From Hyposmocoma kahamanoa (lineage: Eukaryota > Arthropoda > Insecta > Lepidoptera > Cosmopterigidae), in the NCBI RefSeq assembly GCF_003589595.1, contig NW_020654810.1, forward strand, positions 9,466,739 to 9,530,738: 64,000 nt of DNA, in the 5' to 3' direction. The notes under the pieces were generated by a model. It made no database searches, was not told the origin of the DNA, and was given only the letters and a program-made list of their open reading frames with translations. Made by a program: the position numbers and the translations under genes. This document shows positions 35,226-45,411 of this stretch, one piece after another; the stretch's first letter is position 1, and each line of letters starts with the position of its first letter.

Positions 35226-36892
35226 TGATGAGTTTTAATATCGATATAAACGCCGAACATGACGTTTTTGGCTGTCTCCCAGAAATTATTACTAACGCCT
35301 CCTTTTTGCTTATTTATAGCAGATAAACATGACAGGCACATCGCAATTGTGAAATGTTAACATCACTTGCGTAACTGATGTTAGGGGAATACTTTTCATT
35401 TTTATTTAGGTATTTATAAAGATAAGCCATCGTTTTTTAAATAGACATGACGATCGCTTCATTAACAGTTAGTTGGTGGAAGAACACTATTCCGTGAGCT
35501 CGGATGACGTGTATGCGTCATCTGTATCATCATTGTCTTATGCGTAAAGCACCAGTAATAATAGAGAAACAAATCTTTGAAATTGTCATGTGAAACTTAT
35601 GACATCAAAAATATAGTGTACTTACACCATAACAGCAAAAACTGAAATTACGTGTAAACTAATTTGAAGTTGCAATTGAATAATTAAGTACCTATAGACA
35701 ACTTACTCTCTGATAGAGTTCGCAATTAAAGTTATCTCCAACAACGACGTACCAATTTTTATAAATTTACCGAATATTAACTCTACCCGAAGTTATTTAC
35801 TAACTTCTACTTACTACCTTGAACTCTCTATACTTCGGCGACTTAACAAAATCTTGTCAGTCAAACTTAAAATTGAGTTCCTCTTCAATTTTTACAAAAA
35901 TTGTAACGATACTGGACACACAAAAATAAAATCTATCTACTCTATCTGAGAGAAAATTGCCAACGAGTACGTTCTTAGCTAAGTACACAAAATAGACCCT
36001 ATAAAATTTTCTCAACTGCCTATCGTTCACACAGGACCAACAAATAAACATAATTATGTGTAAAGTAGAAGGCAACGTGACGAAAGGAGCAAATCGGTTC
36101 TAACTGACCGATATGAAATTCATATGAGCTCAATGTAGGCTCGTCTTTCAAGTCAGCGAGGTCGTGTAATATTACTTCAAGGTCTGTTTGACGAGCTGAC
36201 CTCGGCGTATCGGTCGCGGAGGACAGACAGTCGCAAATATTTGCGCGGTCGCGGGGCGGCTGGGGACGCGGGTGTGTGGGCATCATGCGGGGGGATGACC
36301 TTGCGACGCGTCTGCCCAGTGACCTTGATCTTGAGACGACCGCCGGGACTTATGTATTCTCTGAAATGATAGAGCATTACTGCAGTAGCACAAGTTAACA
36401 ATAGATGTTGAATGGCAACACAGCGAGAAGATGCCTATAACAAATGTCACGTTCTCCATAGTACGGCCACACTTTAAGATATATACAATGTGTCAAATTT
36501 TTTTCTTTATACCTGACTTACAATTTTTTCCATCCTCTGAATTACCTGACGTCATTTTCGTGGCGTTCAAAGCAGTATTTAAAAAAAAAATGGGAAGTTT
36601 TTCATTGTTTTCGCTTTTCGCGTTTACAAAGTTTTTTAATTTTGTCTTTAAAACGCAGTTAAACGTACAAAAAGAGATAAGGCGAGGAAATACCATATAG
36701 ATAAATAAATAATTAGTATAAATATAAGAGAAATATCACATACCAACAGCAAAATTTTTATATTACATTGGTTAACTTGTGGGTAGCTGTACTTTGGTAC
36801 AGTTTGCTTTATTATATTAGAAGTTTTCTTGCTTGTTACGAAGCATACTATGCCCAGTCCGAATTTAGGACGACGACAATGATTTCTATATT
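35226..36892. other. Non-coding tract
   Basis: No gene is recognised. It contains the GC-rich island at 36150-36350 and a TGACGTCA palindrome at 36547-36554. Open frames of about 70-90 codons around 35857-36700 on both strands have no domain. Confidence 0.55.
36150..36350. promoter_or_regulatory. GC-rich island with two TGACCTTG sites
   Basis: This is the strongest regulatory-looking island. It holds TGACCTTG at 36296-36303 and TGACCTTGA at 36320-36328, plus CAAGGTCT (36178-36185) and GCTGACCTC. A perfect 14-bp palindrome CGCAAATATTTGCG lies at 36232-36245. Several spaced half-sites in a CpG-rich patch fit a nuclear-receptor enhancer or promoter. GGGCGGCTG, CATCATGCG and TGACCTTGCG are shared with the island at 11221-11400. 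Confidence 0.4.
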
Positions 36893-36932
36893 TTTTTAGT
36901 AACAGTAGAGTGCCTTGTGAAAAAGTTTTTTT
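36893..36932 (+). repeat. Repeat family A, copy 4, left part
   Basis: TTAGTAACAGTAGAGTGCC followed by TTGTGAAAAAG matches the first 35 or so bases of family A (compare 48990-49020). It then breaks off into poly-T. The continuation is found at 37659, so the copy is split by about 725 bases. Confidence 0.65.
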
Positions 36933-37050
36933 TTAATTCCATGTTTGTACTGTAACAAAGACGCGATGCTATTTGCCTACATTTTGTCTTTGACAGTATG
37001 TATAGTGTTGGGAGTATGTGTGAGAGATGTGTAGAATATTATGATACATA
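36933..37050. other. Part of the insertion splitting family A copy 4
   Basis: Non-coding sequence between the left part of the family A copy and the P-like element, ending in the left target duplication GATACATA (37043-37050). It and 37435-37658 probably form one older insertion into which the P-like element later jumped. Confidence 0.45.
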
Positions 37051-37426
37051 CTTAGAATAATAACGCATAGAATGATAGTTTCATATCAAACGAACTGTCA
37101 CAAGTGAGGCAAAAATCAAATTCATGTAGGCTAGTTTCAGTAGGAGGTTAATTTTCGGTTTTAGTGAATATTTATATAAAAATACAAGTTGAAACGCGTT
37201 ACTTCCTTGTAGTGTGATGTTAGCATCTATTTTATGTTTGTCTGACGTATTTTTACACTCATTTACCGCACATTTCGTCATTTTTAGCTAAAATTCTTGA
37301 TCTGTTCGCGTAGCAAGTTGACCTTGAGCACTGAAGGCCCGCCCGCTCGTGTAGGCCCTTTGGGCGCGCTTCAATTTGCCTCACTTAGCGTGTGCGGACT
37401 AGGTTTCTATGCGTTATTATTCTAAG
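37051..37426 (-). mobile_element. P-element-like MITE (376 bp) with THAP-like start
   Basis: The ends are perfect 22-bp inverted repeats beginning CTTAGAATAATAACGC (37051-37072 and 37405-37426). They are flanked by a perfect 8-bp direct repeat GATACATA (37043-37050, 37427-37434). An 8-bp duplication fits P and hAT elements. The interior carries, on the minus strand, a short frame whose start resembles the THAP zinc finger that begins P-type transposases. The element is far too short to encode a transposase, so it is an internally deleted derivative. Confidence 0.7.
37081..37281 (-). pseudogene. THAP-like N-terminal transposase fragment
   Basis: The minus-strand frame opens MTKCAVNECKNTSDKHKI. 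THAP domains, the DNA-binding C2CH fingers at the N-terminus of P transposase, begin in just this way: C-X4-C followed by KN and a charged stretch. The second half of the finger (C-X2-H and the AVPTIF box) is absent, and the frame runs for only 66 codons almost to the opposite inverted end. What is left looks like the first coding segment joined to the far end of the element. The assignment is from family resemblance over about 18 residues. Confidence 0.5.
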
Positions 37427-37434
37427 GATACATA

Positions 37435-37658
37435 GTTAAAAAATGGCAAGTAAAAAAATTGTATTTTTTTCTTTTTTTCTTTGTGAGTTTATGTGAGAGC
37501 AGTGTTTACGGAGAATAGTTGTACGGTTACGGAGAATACTTATACTTAATACCAAAATTTTTGTCTTTGTTTATTTATTGTTTATGTATTTATTTATATA
37601 TTTCCCTTTTTACAATTTAAAAAAAAATGTTTCTTTTCTTTTGTCTTTCCCTTTTTTC
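37435..37658. other. Right part of the insertion splitting family A copy 4
   Basis: AT-rich sequence with several T-rich runs, ending CCCTTTTTTCC where family A resumes. No coding content. Confidence 0.45.
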
Positions 37659-37806
37659 CAGGGAAGTGCCCACCTTATCTATTTCTGGCGCCAAGCAGTA
37701 ATGTGAGAATTTGTACGTTCCGGTTTTGAAGGGTGCTGATGAAATTACAAGCCATGGGACAAAGTGTACCAAGCGCACGCTTGTTCTTCCCGTCAATTCG
37801 TCTCAT
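37659..37806 (+). repeat. Repeat family A, copy 4, right part
   Basis: The copy resumes at CCAGGGAAGTGCCCACC and runs through TTCTGGCGCCAAGCAGTAAT, GTTCCGGTTTTGAAGGGT and CATGGGACA. It then jumps to GCGCACGCTTGTTCTTCCCG, so the hairpin core is deleted in this copy. Confidence 0.75.
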
Positions 37807-38049
37807 TAACAAAATATGTTTAACAGCTTATTAGATATACGACTACAAATTTACAAGAATTTGGTGCAGAAATACTCGTATATTTTTTACTTTTGTATTA
37901 AGTGCTAGTTGTAATCAATTTCATGTGTGTTTAACTGACTATACCTAGTATGAATAGACTCCTAAGTATCACCATGTCGTAATTACAATTTGCAACAACA
38001 AACTGAGCTGAAAAATGTTCAACATTTGAAAACAATGAAAAAGTTTAAT
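37807..38049. other. Non-coding spacer
   Basis: AT-rich; no feature seen. Confidence 0.5.
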
Positions 38050-38235
38050 ATTGAAAACTTACATTATTGTAATCCAGCTGGATTCGAACTAGCATCTCCA
38101 AGCCAACCGTGCTAGACGCTATGCCAACTAAGGATGAGTTTGCTGGGAAACGCTGGTTTGAATCCAGTCGGACCAAAGGCATTTTTTCGTGGTGGTCGAT
38201 CTTTGCCATAATTATAACTTGTATTATTAACAACA
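38050..38235. mobile_element. Two tRNA-like SINE parts, head to head
   Basis: On the minus strand CTTAGTTGGCATAGCGTC to AGTTCGAATCCAGC (about 38128 to 38072) forms an A and B box pair. Directly next to it, on the plus strand, GCTGGTTTGAATCCAGTCGG has a second B box with perfect CTGG/CCAG T-stem pairing and is followed by GACCAAAGGCATTTTTTCG. The two parts share CTRGTTYGAATCCAG, so they are oppositely oriented pieces of one SINE family. Confidence 0.65.
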
Positions 38236-40481
38236 AATTAAGTAAATTTTAAAATAAAAAACAAGGAGACAGCGCGCGTCAGCTGTCTTCTTTATATTGT
38301 CAAATAATAAGTATGTTAATGTTTTATCGCATCGAAATAACAATGGGATAAATAATGAGGACAGTGTAGCCCTCAGTTTATACAATTTGAGATGGCGACC
38401 ATGAGATTGTTAAAGGGCTTTGTTGCCACGCGTAACTGGTCGCCGCCGCAGAAACTAAAGCCCGCAAGGACATCACCTTGGATCCACGCGTGTTTGTCCA
38501 CGCTTCGACTTGAGTCATTGCTCGTGTCGGATGTTTGTTGCCATTCGACGCGCGCCTGTTCGTTCATTGTGACTAATCGCTCATTTTGTTTGACATTACA
38601 AAAAATATACCTATCATCAAATTTTGTCTATTAACTAGTCGAAGGCCAAATTAGAATCTCGATTAACGTGCTACATCTGCTGTAGACACGGTATCAGGAA
38701 TTTAATTGAACCTGATTTTGGTGTCAGGCTATAACTCGTCTCACGTACCTAATCCGTCATATTAAGTGAATATCGTGTATCAACAGTATAGGATCTACTA
38801 ATATTTTACGCTTATTTCATTATCAAAAAAATAATCAATTTATAAATACGACGTGAATTTGTGAAGCGGGTTGATTTTAAACGCAAACAACAGCGAGTAT
38901 GCGTAGTAAATGGCCAGCGACACGTGGAAGCAGCAACCTTTCGATAAGAAGCATCCGTTGATAAGAATCAACGTCACTAAAATAGTGTGGCGACTCCGGC
39001 GCAGAGCGCATTTCTCCCGCGGCCCGCGACCCGCGCCCCGCTCCGCCGCAGCAAACCGCACAAGGACGTACATGCATCCAGCGCTTTACAACGCTTGCCA
39101 TACTTACACGTGTATTGTTCGTACATAACACTACTTTTCTAGAAACAACCTGTTTACGACCTATTAACTAACCAGTTAACGTCCAATCATCAAATTAAAT
39201 GAAAACAATTCTTTTGAGACCTTTCACAAACTATCACAAGTTAAATGTTTAATATATAAACAGACAAATAAAAACACATAAATGATAATAAATTGTAATC
39301 GTGGTGGTCGAAAGACTCGAAAGACAAATTTTTTAACGAATTAAAATACTTTCATTAGGTAACATTATTTACATTGAAAAGTTCTCGAAAGGAACATTTG
39401 ATACCGACTCTTAGATCCTAATTAATAAACAGCGATAAAATTATTTAGAATGTGTATTCGACTTTCTATACATTTTAGGTACCAATTAGATTAATTGTTT
39501 GTAAAGTCGATTAATGTTCTTTTCCAATAAAATTTAAACTTCGGCTAATATTGTACACTTTTATTAAACTTTCATACATCAAAACATACGTACATATTTG
39601 TGTTATTATGTGCTATTCTACCTCCTTTAGCCTTAACTAATCTACTGATGATTGATTTTCTTTTTATAAATTATCACCATATTTTTACCCATTTATTTGG
39701 GTAGGCAAAGTTTCACCATACAGCCTCTTCTTAAAAATTCTATTCTTCCTTGTCTGATGATTTAAGTATTTCTTCGGTTGTCGATTAATGTGATCAAGAA
39801 ACACGATTCAAACTTTAAAAAGTGAAAAAACAAATGGCGGGTTTTAATAGTTTCATTTTTTACACGAATTAATTTTTAATTTATGTATATTACGTTGTGC
39901 GTTTCTTGATTATGTGTTACCATTAAGCTGATGGCTCTGAAGCCAATGCTTTATAAATAAATAAACAAATACTTTAAAAAGTAAATCACGTCGAACGAAA
40001 GACCTTCTAACTCCTAGAAACTGTAGGTCGAATTTCATAGCTCTAAAAGTGCAACGAATTTCTGTCTTGTACCGAATTGGGCTACAACCTTGTTTAACAC
40101 GTTTTTTCAAAAAAATATGATAAGTAAATTCTGCGAACTTTTGTCGATATAATAGGTACTATATGATAAAATATAAAATTCTTCGCATTAACAATTGATC
40201 GACACGTAAAGCGCAATGGTTATAATAAAAACAATAATCCTTTTAACACTAAATTATAGGCTCCTGCCTGCTAATTAGAAGTTTATTTTCAGAAATACCC
40301 AAGGGCAAAAAAGTGACGATTGCCAAAAAAAAACAATAGTATATCGTCGGAAAACACGGCGGCGTCGTCGTTGATAAAAAATCAGCCAAGATCAAGGCCA
40401 ATATAAGATAAGCGAGTCATTTTCTCCTATGTAACCATAATCTTGGAAAATTAATAGAAATAGAGGCGTTAACAAACAGCT
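38236..40481. other. Non-coding tract with GC-rich patches
   Basis: No gene is recognised. GC-rich patches lie at 38385-38565 and 38985-39070. The first carries short frames on both strands without a domain. TCAAGGCCA (40392-40400), which fits the FTZ-F1/SF-1 consensus, lies near the right end. Confidence 0.5.
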
Positions 40482-40518
40482 ATATTTTCTTAGCAGCCGT
40501 ATGCTGCTAAGAAAATAT
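40482..40518. repeat. Perfect 16-bp inverted repeat
   Basis: ATATTTTCTTAGCAGC (40482-40497) and its exact complement (40503-40518) flank the 5-base loop CGTAT. It lies just upstream of the LINE fragment at 40560. Confidence 0.85.
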
Positions 40519-40559
40519 GTATATAATATTCCATGTCTACACATAATAGAATTATAGTA

Positions 40560-41245
40560 CCCGACCTAGTACTCCACAACCACAACCCAGGCAACCAATG
40601 AAGGGAAAACCGAAAAAGAAATTCGTATCTGGAGCTGCGTCGTCAGTGCCACCGAGACGAGTTGATCAGTGCGACGAGGACGGCTTTCGGAAGGTGGAAA
40701 AAAAAAAAGAAGAACACCAGCCGAAACCTTAGTGGCACCGCCATAACTGGCCCGAATCATTTATTGCATCAAGCGTTACCGACGACGGTGTTATACGTAT
40801 CGCGTCTTCATTACTCCACCAAGTCTGCGGATATTGTGGAGTACATGCGAGTGAAGGCCAACGCAAACCTGAGGGTTGAGCGGTTGGAGTCGCGCCACAA
40901 TGTGAATTTTAATTCATTTGTGGTGCGAGTACCAACTCAACACCTGTCGACCTTCATAAGAGAAGACTTTTGGCCGAAGGGTGTCATGTACCGGCGTTTC
41001 CGAGGACGGCTACCGGACACCCACGTTGCGTCACACGTCGAAGTACATACGTGTAAATAAATAGTGTTATATGTATATTATCATGTTATATTGTATTTAT
41101 GATTAGTCCGTAAGTGTTTATTTAATATTTCTGTTATTGTTTTATTATATTATTGTTATGTTATATGTATGTTAGTCTGTAAGGTATGTATCTATGGGTC
41201 CTAGTTGCCTGATAGAAATAAATAAATAAAAAATAAATAAAATTA
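40560..41245 (+). mobile_element. Internally deleted LINE: ORF1 C-terminus joined to 3' end
   Basis: A frame from ATG 40598 (MKGKPKKKF) runs to an 11-A run at 40698-40708. There the frame shifts by one and continues as a protein with TTVLYVSRLHYSTKSADIV, LESRHNVNFNSFVVRVPT and FWPKGVMYRRFRGRLPD, ending at TAA near 41058. These blocks are typical of the C-terminal domain of ORF1 in a Jockey/CR1-type LINE group common in Lepidoptera. No ORF2 follows: the frame leads straight into about 180 bases of 3' untranslated sequence and an AAATAAATAAA-type tail near 41215-41240. It is therefore a non-autonomous derivative. Confidence 0.7.
40598..41060 (+). pseudogene. LINE ORF1 C-terminal domain, frameshifted
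   Basis: Such ORF1 proteins bind the element RNA. The first 37 codons are rich in lysine and arginine and include the acidic CDEDGF. After the A run the frame gives YVSRLHYS, SRHNVNFNSFVVRVP and WPKGVMYRRFRGR. One A too many (or two too few) in the 11-A run is enough to break the protein. The zinc-finger or coiled-coil N-terminal part expected in a full ORF1 is missing upstream. Confidence 0.65.
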
Positions 41246-41440
41246 CTGCGTTTTCCGGTTTTGAAGGGTTAAGGGCGCTAGTGAAATTACTAGCACATGG
41301 GACTTGTCAACTTATGCCTCAGGGTGTCGGGCGAAGTGGCAGTGCCCTTTAGAACTTTGTGATTTATTTAAAGCTCTGAATGCAAGTAGATTGTTACGGA
41401 CAGGCGTGTCGCTTACCATTATTACAGACAAAAAGGTCGT
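41246..41440 (+). repeat. Repeat family A, copy 5 (5'-truncated)
   Basis: Starts within the family at TGCGTTTTCCGGTTTTGAAG, directly after the tail of the LINE at 40560-41245. It runs through CATGGGACTTGTCAACTTATG to GGACAGGCGTGTCGCTTACC. The hairpin is damaged (TTTAGAACTTTGTGATTTATTTAAAGC). Confidence 0.8.
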
Positions 41441-43769
41441 TTTACAAAAAAAAAGGATGTATTTTGGAAAAATGTATTTCAGGGGAATAGAGATATATAA
41501 TATAAAGTAATTTAAACCAAATCTTTGATTTTTTTTTTTAAATTTCTGTTTGTTTTTTTCCTTAGAGGGTGGAAAAAACAATATTAAAATATTTGACTGG
41601 CTGTCCTTATTTTTTCTTTCCTATACAATAAATCATCCCTGAAATTGATTCTACCAGCATTTAAAAGATTCAGTCAGTTTTATTCATTTTATATGAAAAA
41701 ATATTGTAACATAATCTGGTGTTAAAAAGATAAATGTTAGAAAAATTGTTGTTGTACGAACAACAACACATCAGACTACACATTTTTGTTCGAAAATCGC
41801 CTCCAGTGCAACAGAACAAGATACGTCAATATGTAGCTTGATGTGCTGTTGACTGTACATGTTGGAGGTACGTTAACCAAAGGAATTACCTGTATATAAT
41901 TTAGTAAGCGGTGGGGGCCAAATAAAGGACGTTTGCGAGAGGACCGAATTGGAAGGCGAATGATTCATATCATGTTTACAAAATTTTCATTTGCAGCATA
42001 GAAAATTCTAAAGATCTACACCGCCTTGGCGCCGTATAGAAATACCGCCCAGATTTGCTGCAGGTTATACCTACTACTAACGAGCAAGCGTGATAAAAAA
42101 TCATTACGTTCATTACGGTTAGTGAACAGAAAAGACTACCTATAAATAATCGTTTAGTCGATGGTACTTTCACGGACACGACCTTCAGCAATCAAGAATT
42201 CGACTATCGAAGAATAAGAAATCGATAAGGTCAATCCTTCAATCTTTACGTTAGTTTATGGCCCACAATATGGGAATAGAATAAATAATACAACATTTTC
42301 TTTCCGTCTATTGTGAAAATTATAGTTATAGTTTAAATAAGGTATTTCACCAATGACGTCATGTCACAGGGATGCCACAGATGTGAGTTATGACGACATC
42401 TTTAGAAGCGGACGTGGACGCGAATTTTTCATCGTTGAAATCTACAGGATGCAGGTGTAGATGTGTGAAAAAGTTTCGTTTTCAGAATAAATTTGGACCA
42501 TTGTGCATTTGTTGATCATTAAATATTTAAATTTAAATTAATGTTAATTAATACATTAATTTAAATCAATAAATAAATGTCGTAATATGTCTATGCCTTC
42601 CCTCTTTCATCTCTTTTCAAATAAAATTATGTAAATTATCTTTTACTTAATTTAACGATAAATAATTCAGTGATCACAAAATTCACAATGATCCATATTT
42701 GTTCTGTAAAAAAAAGATTCACATCTTCATCCGTATCTACAGATATACTTGGCTATATGTTGTTATTATTCGTATGTACTCTATTGCTCCAATACCTTCA
42801 ATATTTCTGGGTTAGAGCAGATCCATCCAGTGCTATCTAAACCGACTAGACGAAGCGAATTGCGTTAGCGTTACTGCCGCGATAAGTTGTAATTCTACTG
42901 GAATTAAACTGGAGTTTTATTGTAATACTTAAATATAATTATGAACAGAGACACACACAGTTGATACATATACATATGTATGACAAACTATAATGCACAT
43001 TTATATTATTTTTCAAAAGACACGATTGTCTATATTAAGGATATAAACCTACTTTTATTGGGTTTCCAACAGCCCTGCTCAATAAAAGTACACGTTAAGT
43101 ACAAAAATAAATCATATTTAAATAACTTCACACAAACAATTTTTAACACATTAAGCTAGCAACAGGGTGAGCAAAATTATACTTTTAAAAACATTGGACA
43201 AACAATTTTTAAAATATTTTAATAATAATAATAATACAATTATTATTTATAGACAAACATGTTTAGTGTATGCACTAAAACTCTTTAATAAATCATGATT
43301 AGATTATTCTAATTAGGATTGTTCTGTTCTAGGACGGACTTCGCGAGAAGTGATCAAACGTCAGTTTGGCAAAATGGCTGGCGACAATCCCTACTTTTGT
43401 AAATTAGTGGTTTTGTTTTTGTATTGGTTTTCTTTCTGTTTCGGTTGTTTTTGTCTTTCATTCAATTGTGTTTTCAACAACCTTTCTTAACCTTTAGTAA
43501 ACACACCATGCATTTTTATTCTTAAAGGGCAAGAAAACAAAATTATTTTTAATATATATAATTGAATATCAATTCAATAAAAATTTACTTAAACAAAATT
43601 ATTGTTATCATAGAAGAAAAAATTTTCCCCGGTTGTTGAAAGGATGTTTAGTATACCAGTTCAAAAATGCGTAATAGTTAAAAAAAATAGACTATCAACG
43701 TTTCCGTGAGTGATTGGAACCACGCTACTGCAATAAATTTGATATATTATAACCGCCTTTCGGAACTTA
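41441..43769. other. AT-rich non-coding tract
   Basis: No gene is recognised. TGACGTCA occurs at 42353-42360 and a small hairpin TACTTTTATTG...CAATAAAAGTA at about 43050-43092. Otherwise AT-rich without supported features. Confidence 0.55.
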
Positions 43770-44045
43770 TTTTTTTTATTTATAATGGTAATCGTGCGCC
43801 TGATGGTAAACTACACGCCACTCTGCTACACTCCAAAAAGTTGCAGTGCTACTCAGAACTTTAAATCACAAAGATCTGAGGTGCGCTGCCACTGCGTCTG
43901 TCACCCTAAGAAATAAGTTGACAAGTCCCATGTGCCAGCAATTTACCCTTCAAAATCGGAACGCAGTAATGCACTTTACTGCTTGGCGGCAGCATTTGTA
44001 GGGTGGCAGTACTTTCCTGGTTGAACTCTTTTACAAGGAGATCTA
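43770..44045 (-). repeat. Repeat family A, copy 6
   Basis: Minus-strand copy starting with the inverted A-tail (TTTTTTTTATTTATAATGG) and GCGCCTGATGGTAAAC. The hairpin region is at 43840-43890 (ACTCAGAACTTTAAATCAC), and it ends near CTTTTACAAGGAG, the inverse of the family start. Confidence 0.85.
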
Positions 44046-44214
44046 TAATTATTAATAAATGACTTCTCGAATTAATTACAGTAAGATATATTAATGTTTA
44101 TTTTCACAATTTGACGCGATGATAAAAAGTGACGTCCGATGGAAAAAAAAACTGTGATTCATTCACTCGAGAAACAGTTTGACGGCAATTTTTCGACATT
44201 CATTCGGGTCCTAA

Positions 44215-44420
44215 AAGGTTGGAAACACGGTCGTAACGTCTCTGGGTGTCTCTGGCGTTCATAGGCGACGGTGACCGCTTTCCATCAGGCGCCCCGTATG
44301 CTTGTTTGCTGCCTACGTAACATTGAAAAAATCTCAGACGAGTGTTTAGGCCACAGTACGCCACCCTGGCCCACTGCGGGTTTTAATGAAACTACACTTA
44401 CGCAATCGGGCGAATTTACG
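44215..44420 (+). repeat. SINE-body fragments
   Basis: AGGCGACGGTGACCGCTTTC, CATCAGGCGCCCCGTATGC and TTGTTTGCTGCC form the 3' block of a short repeat I recognise as frequent in moths and butterflies. It is followed by TTAGGCCACAGTACGCCACC and CTGGCCCACTGCGGG, a block from another SINE that also appears inverted at 47780-47800. Heads with A and B boxes are missing. Confidence 0.5.
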
Positions 44421-44884
44421 GGCATCGCATGCTAGTAATAAAACGTAATATTAATAACATAAAATAAGATATAAATATTAATGTAAGTCATCAGTTATCG
44501 TTATTTCCCGGTTCATGCATTAATCTAGAAATCTCACAATACTTTAATAAACATATATCGTATCGTAGTGACCAGCAAGTTCATGCAACACTTATTATTT
44601 ATCATAGATACGAAAAAACTTCTTTATTATTGTTTATGCTAGTATTTACTGACGTTTATCGAGTTAAGTTGATTGAATAACATTACCAAATATGAGTAGT
44701 TTTTATAAACCGTAAAATTTAGCTTCATTCCCTAGTCGACAAAATTGAAACGACGTAAATATGTATGTTTTGTTTGCACCCGATTGAAATAAAAATAGTT
44801 TTAATATTGGCTGTTAAATCCATATTTTGAGTTTAGTGTTCTTTAAAAAGTCTTTTTCCCGTGAGTTATATAATTACTTCCATC
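44421..44884. other. Non-coding spacer
   Basis: AT-rich; no feature seen. Confidence 0.5.
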
Positions 44885-45022
44885 CAAAGGTGGTCTGGCA
44901 GAAATCGCTTAAAGCGATAAGACCGCCCAATGTATTACCGGTATGTTTAATTTAATTGTATTGTATTTGTTTCCTTTTTGGTGTACAATAAAGAATTTTT
45001 GTATGGTATTGTATTGTATTGT
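44885..45022 (+). mobile_element. LINE 3' end with (ATTGT)n tail
   Basis: GTCTGGCAGAAATCGC, TTAAAGCGATAAGACCGCC and GGTGTACAATAAAGAATT are followed by tandem GTATTGTATTG (45003-45022). The inverted pair AATCGCTTAAAGCGAT forms a small stem before the polyadenylation-like AATAAA. This is a 3' end I recognise from lepidopteran LINEs; no coding part is present. Confidence 0.7.
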
Positions 45023-45099
45023 TGATTTCAGTTATTACCATGATATAATACACTGGTTAAAATATAAAGTTCAATCGTTCAGATGTTGAATTAATAATT

Positions 45100-45200
45100 C
45101 AACATCGATTCTCGATTTTATTGATCGAGTCCCATCATGTTCATGATATTTGACATGTGTCGGTTTTGAAAATGGCCACCGTAAAGATACTTAGACTATG
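45100..45200 (+). repeat. Repeat family D, copy 2
   Basis: ACATCGATTCTCGAT, GAGTCCCATCATG, TTTGACATGTGTC and AAATGGCCACCGTAAAGATA. The first part is collinear with 19530-19620 and the last with the inverse of 10325-10345. Confidence 0.5.
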
Positions 45201-45233
45201 GAAACTTTTTTCCATCCTCTAAGTAAAGACTTA

Positions 45234-45408
45234 GGGTCGTATTCTAGAACTCTACTCAATGCTCAAGTCAGGACTTGAGTATGATTCAAAGCACTAGAAA
45301 TCATACTCAAGTCCTTGCCATTAGGGTCGTATTCCCAGTGCTTGTAATCATACTCAAGTCTGCTCAAATCCTGACTTCAGCATTGAGTACAGTTCTGGAA
45401 TACGAACC
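45234..45408. mobile_element. Harbinger-type MITE, copy 2 (175 bp, compound)
   Basis: Ends GGGTCGTATTCTAGAACTC and the inverse of GGTTCGTATTCCAGAACTG, flanked by the 3-bp direct repeat TTA (45231-45233, 45409-45411). A third copy of the end sequence (TTAGGGTCGTATTCCCAG) sits inside at 45321. The element therefore looks like one MITE with part of a second one nested or duplicated in it. No coding capacity. Confidence 0.75.
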
Positions 45409-45411
45409 TTA

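Noticed and set aside
37319..37327. TGACCTTGA as part of the regulatory motif set
   Set aside because: It lies inside the P-like mobile element, so it was not counted with the island motifs.
40662..40760. Start of LINE ORF1 at 40662
   Set aside because: An upstream ATG at 40598 in another frame, joined through the A-run, fits the expected protein better.
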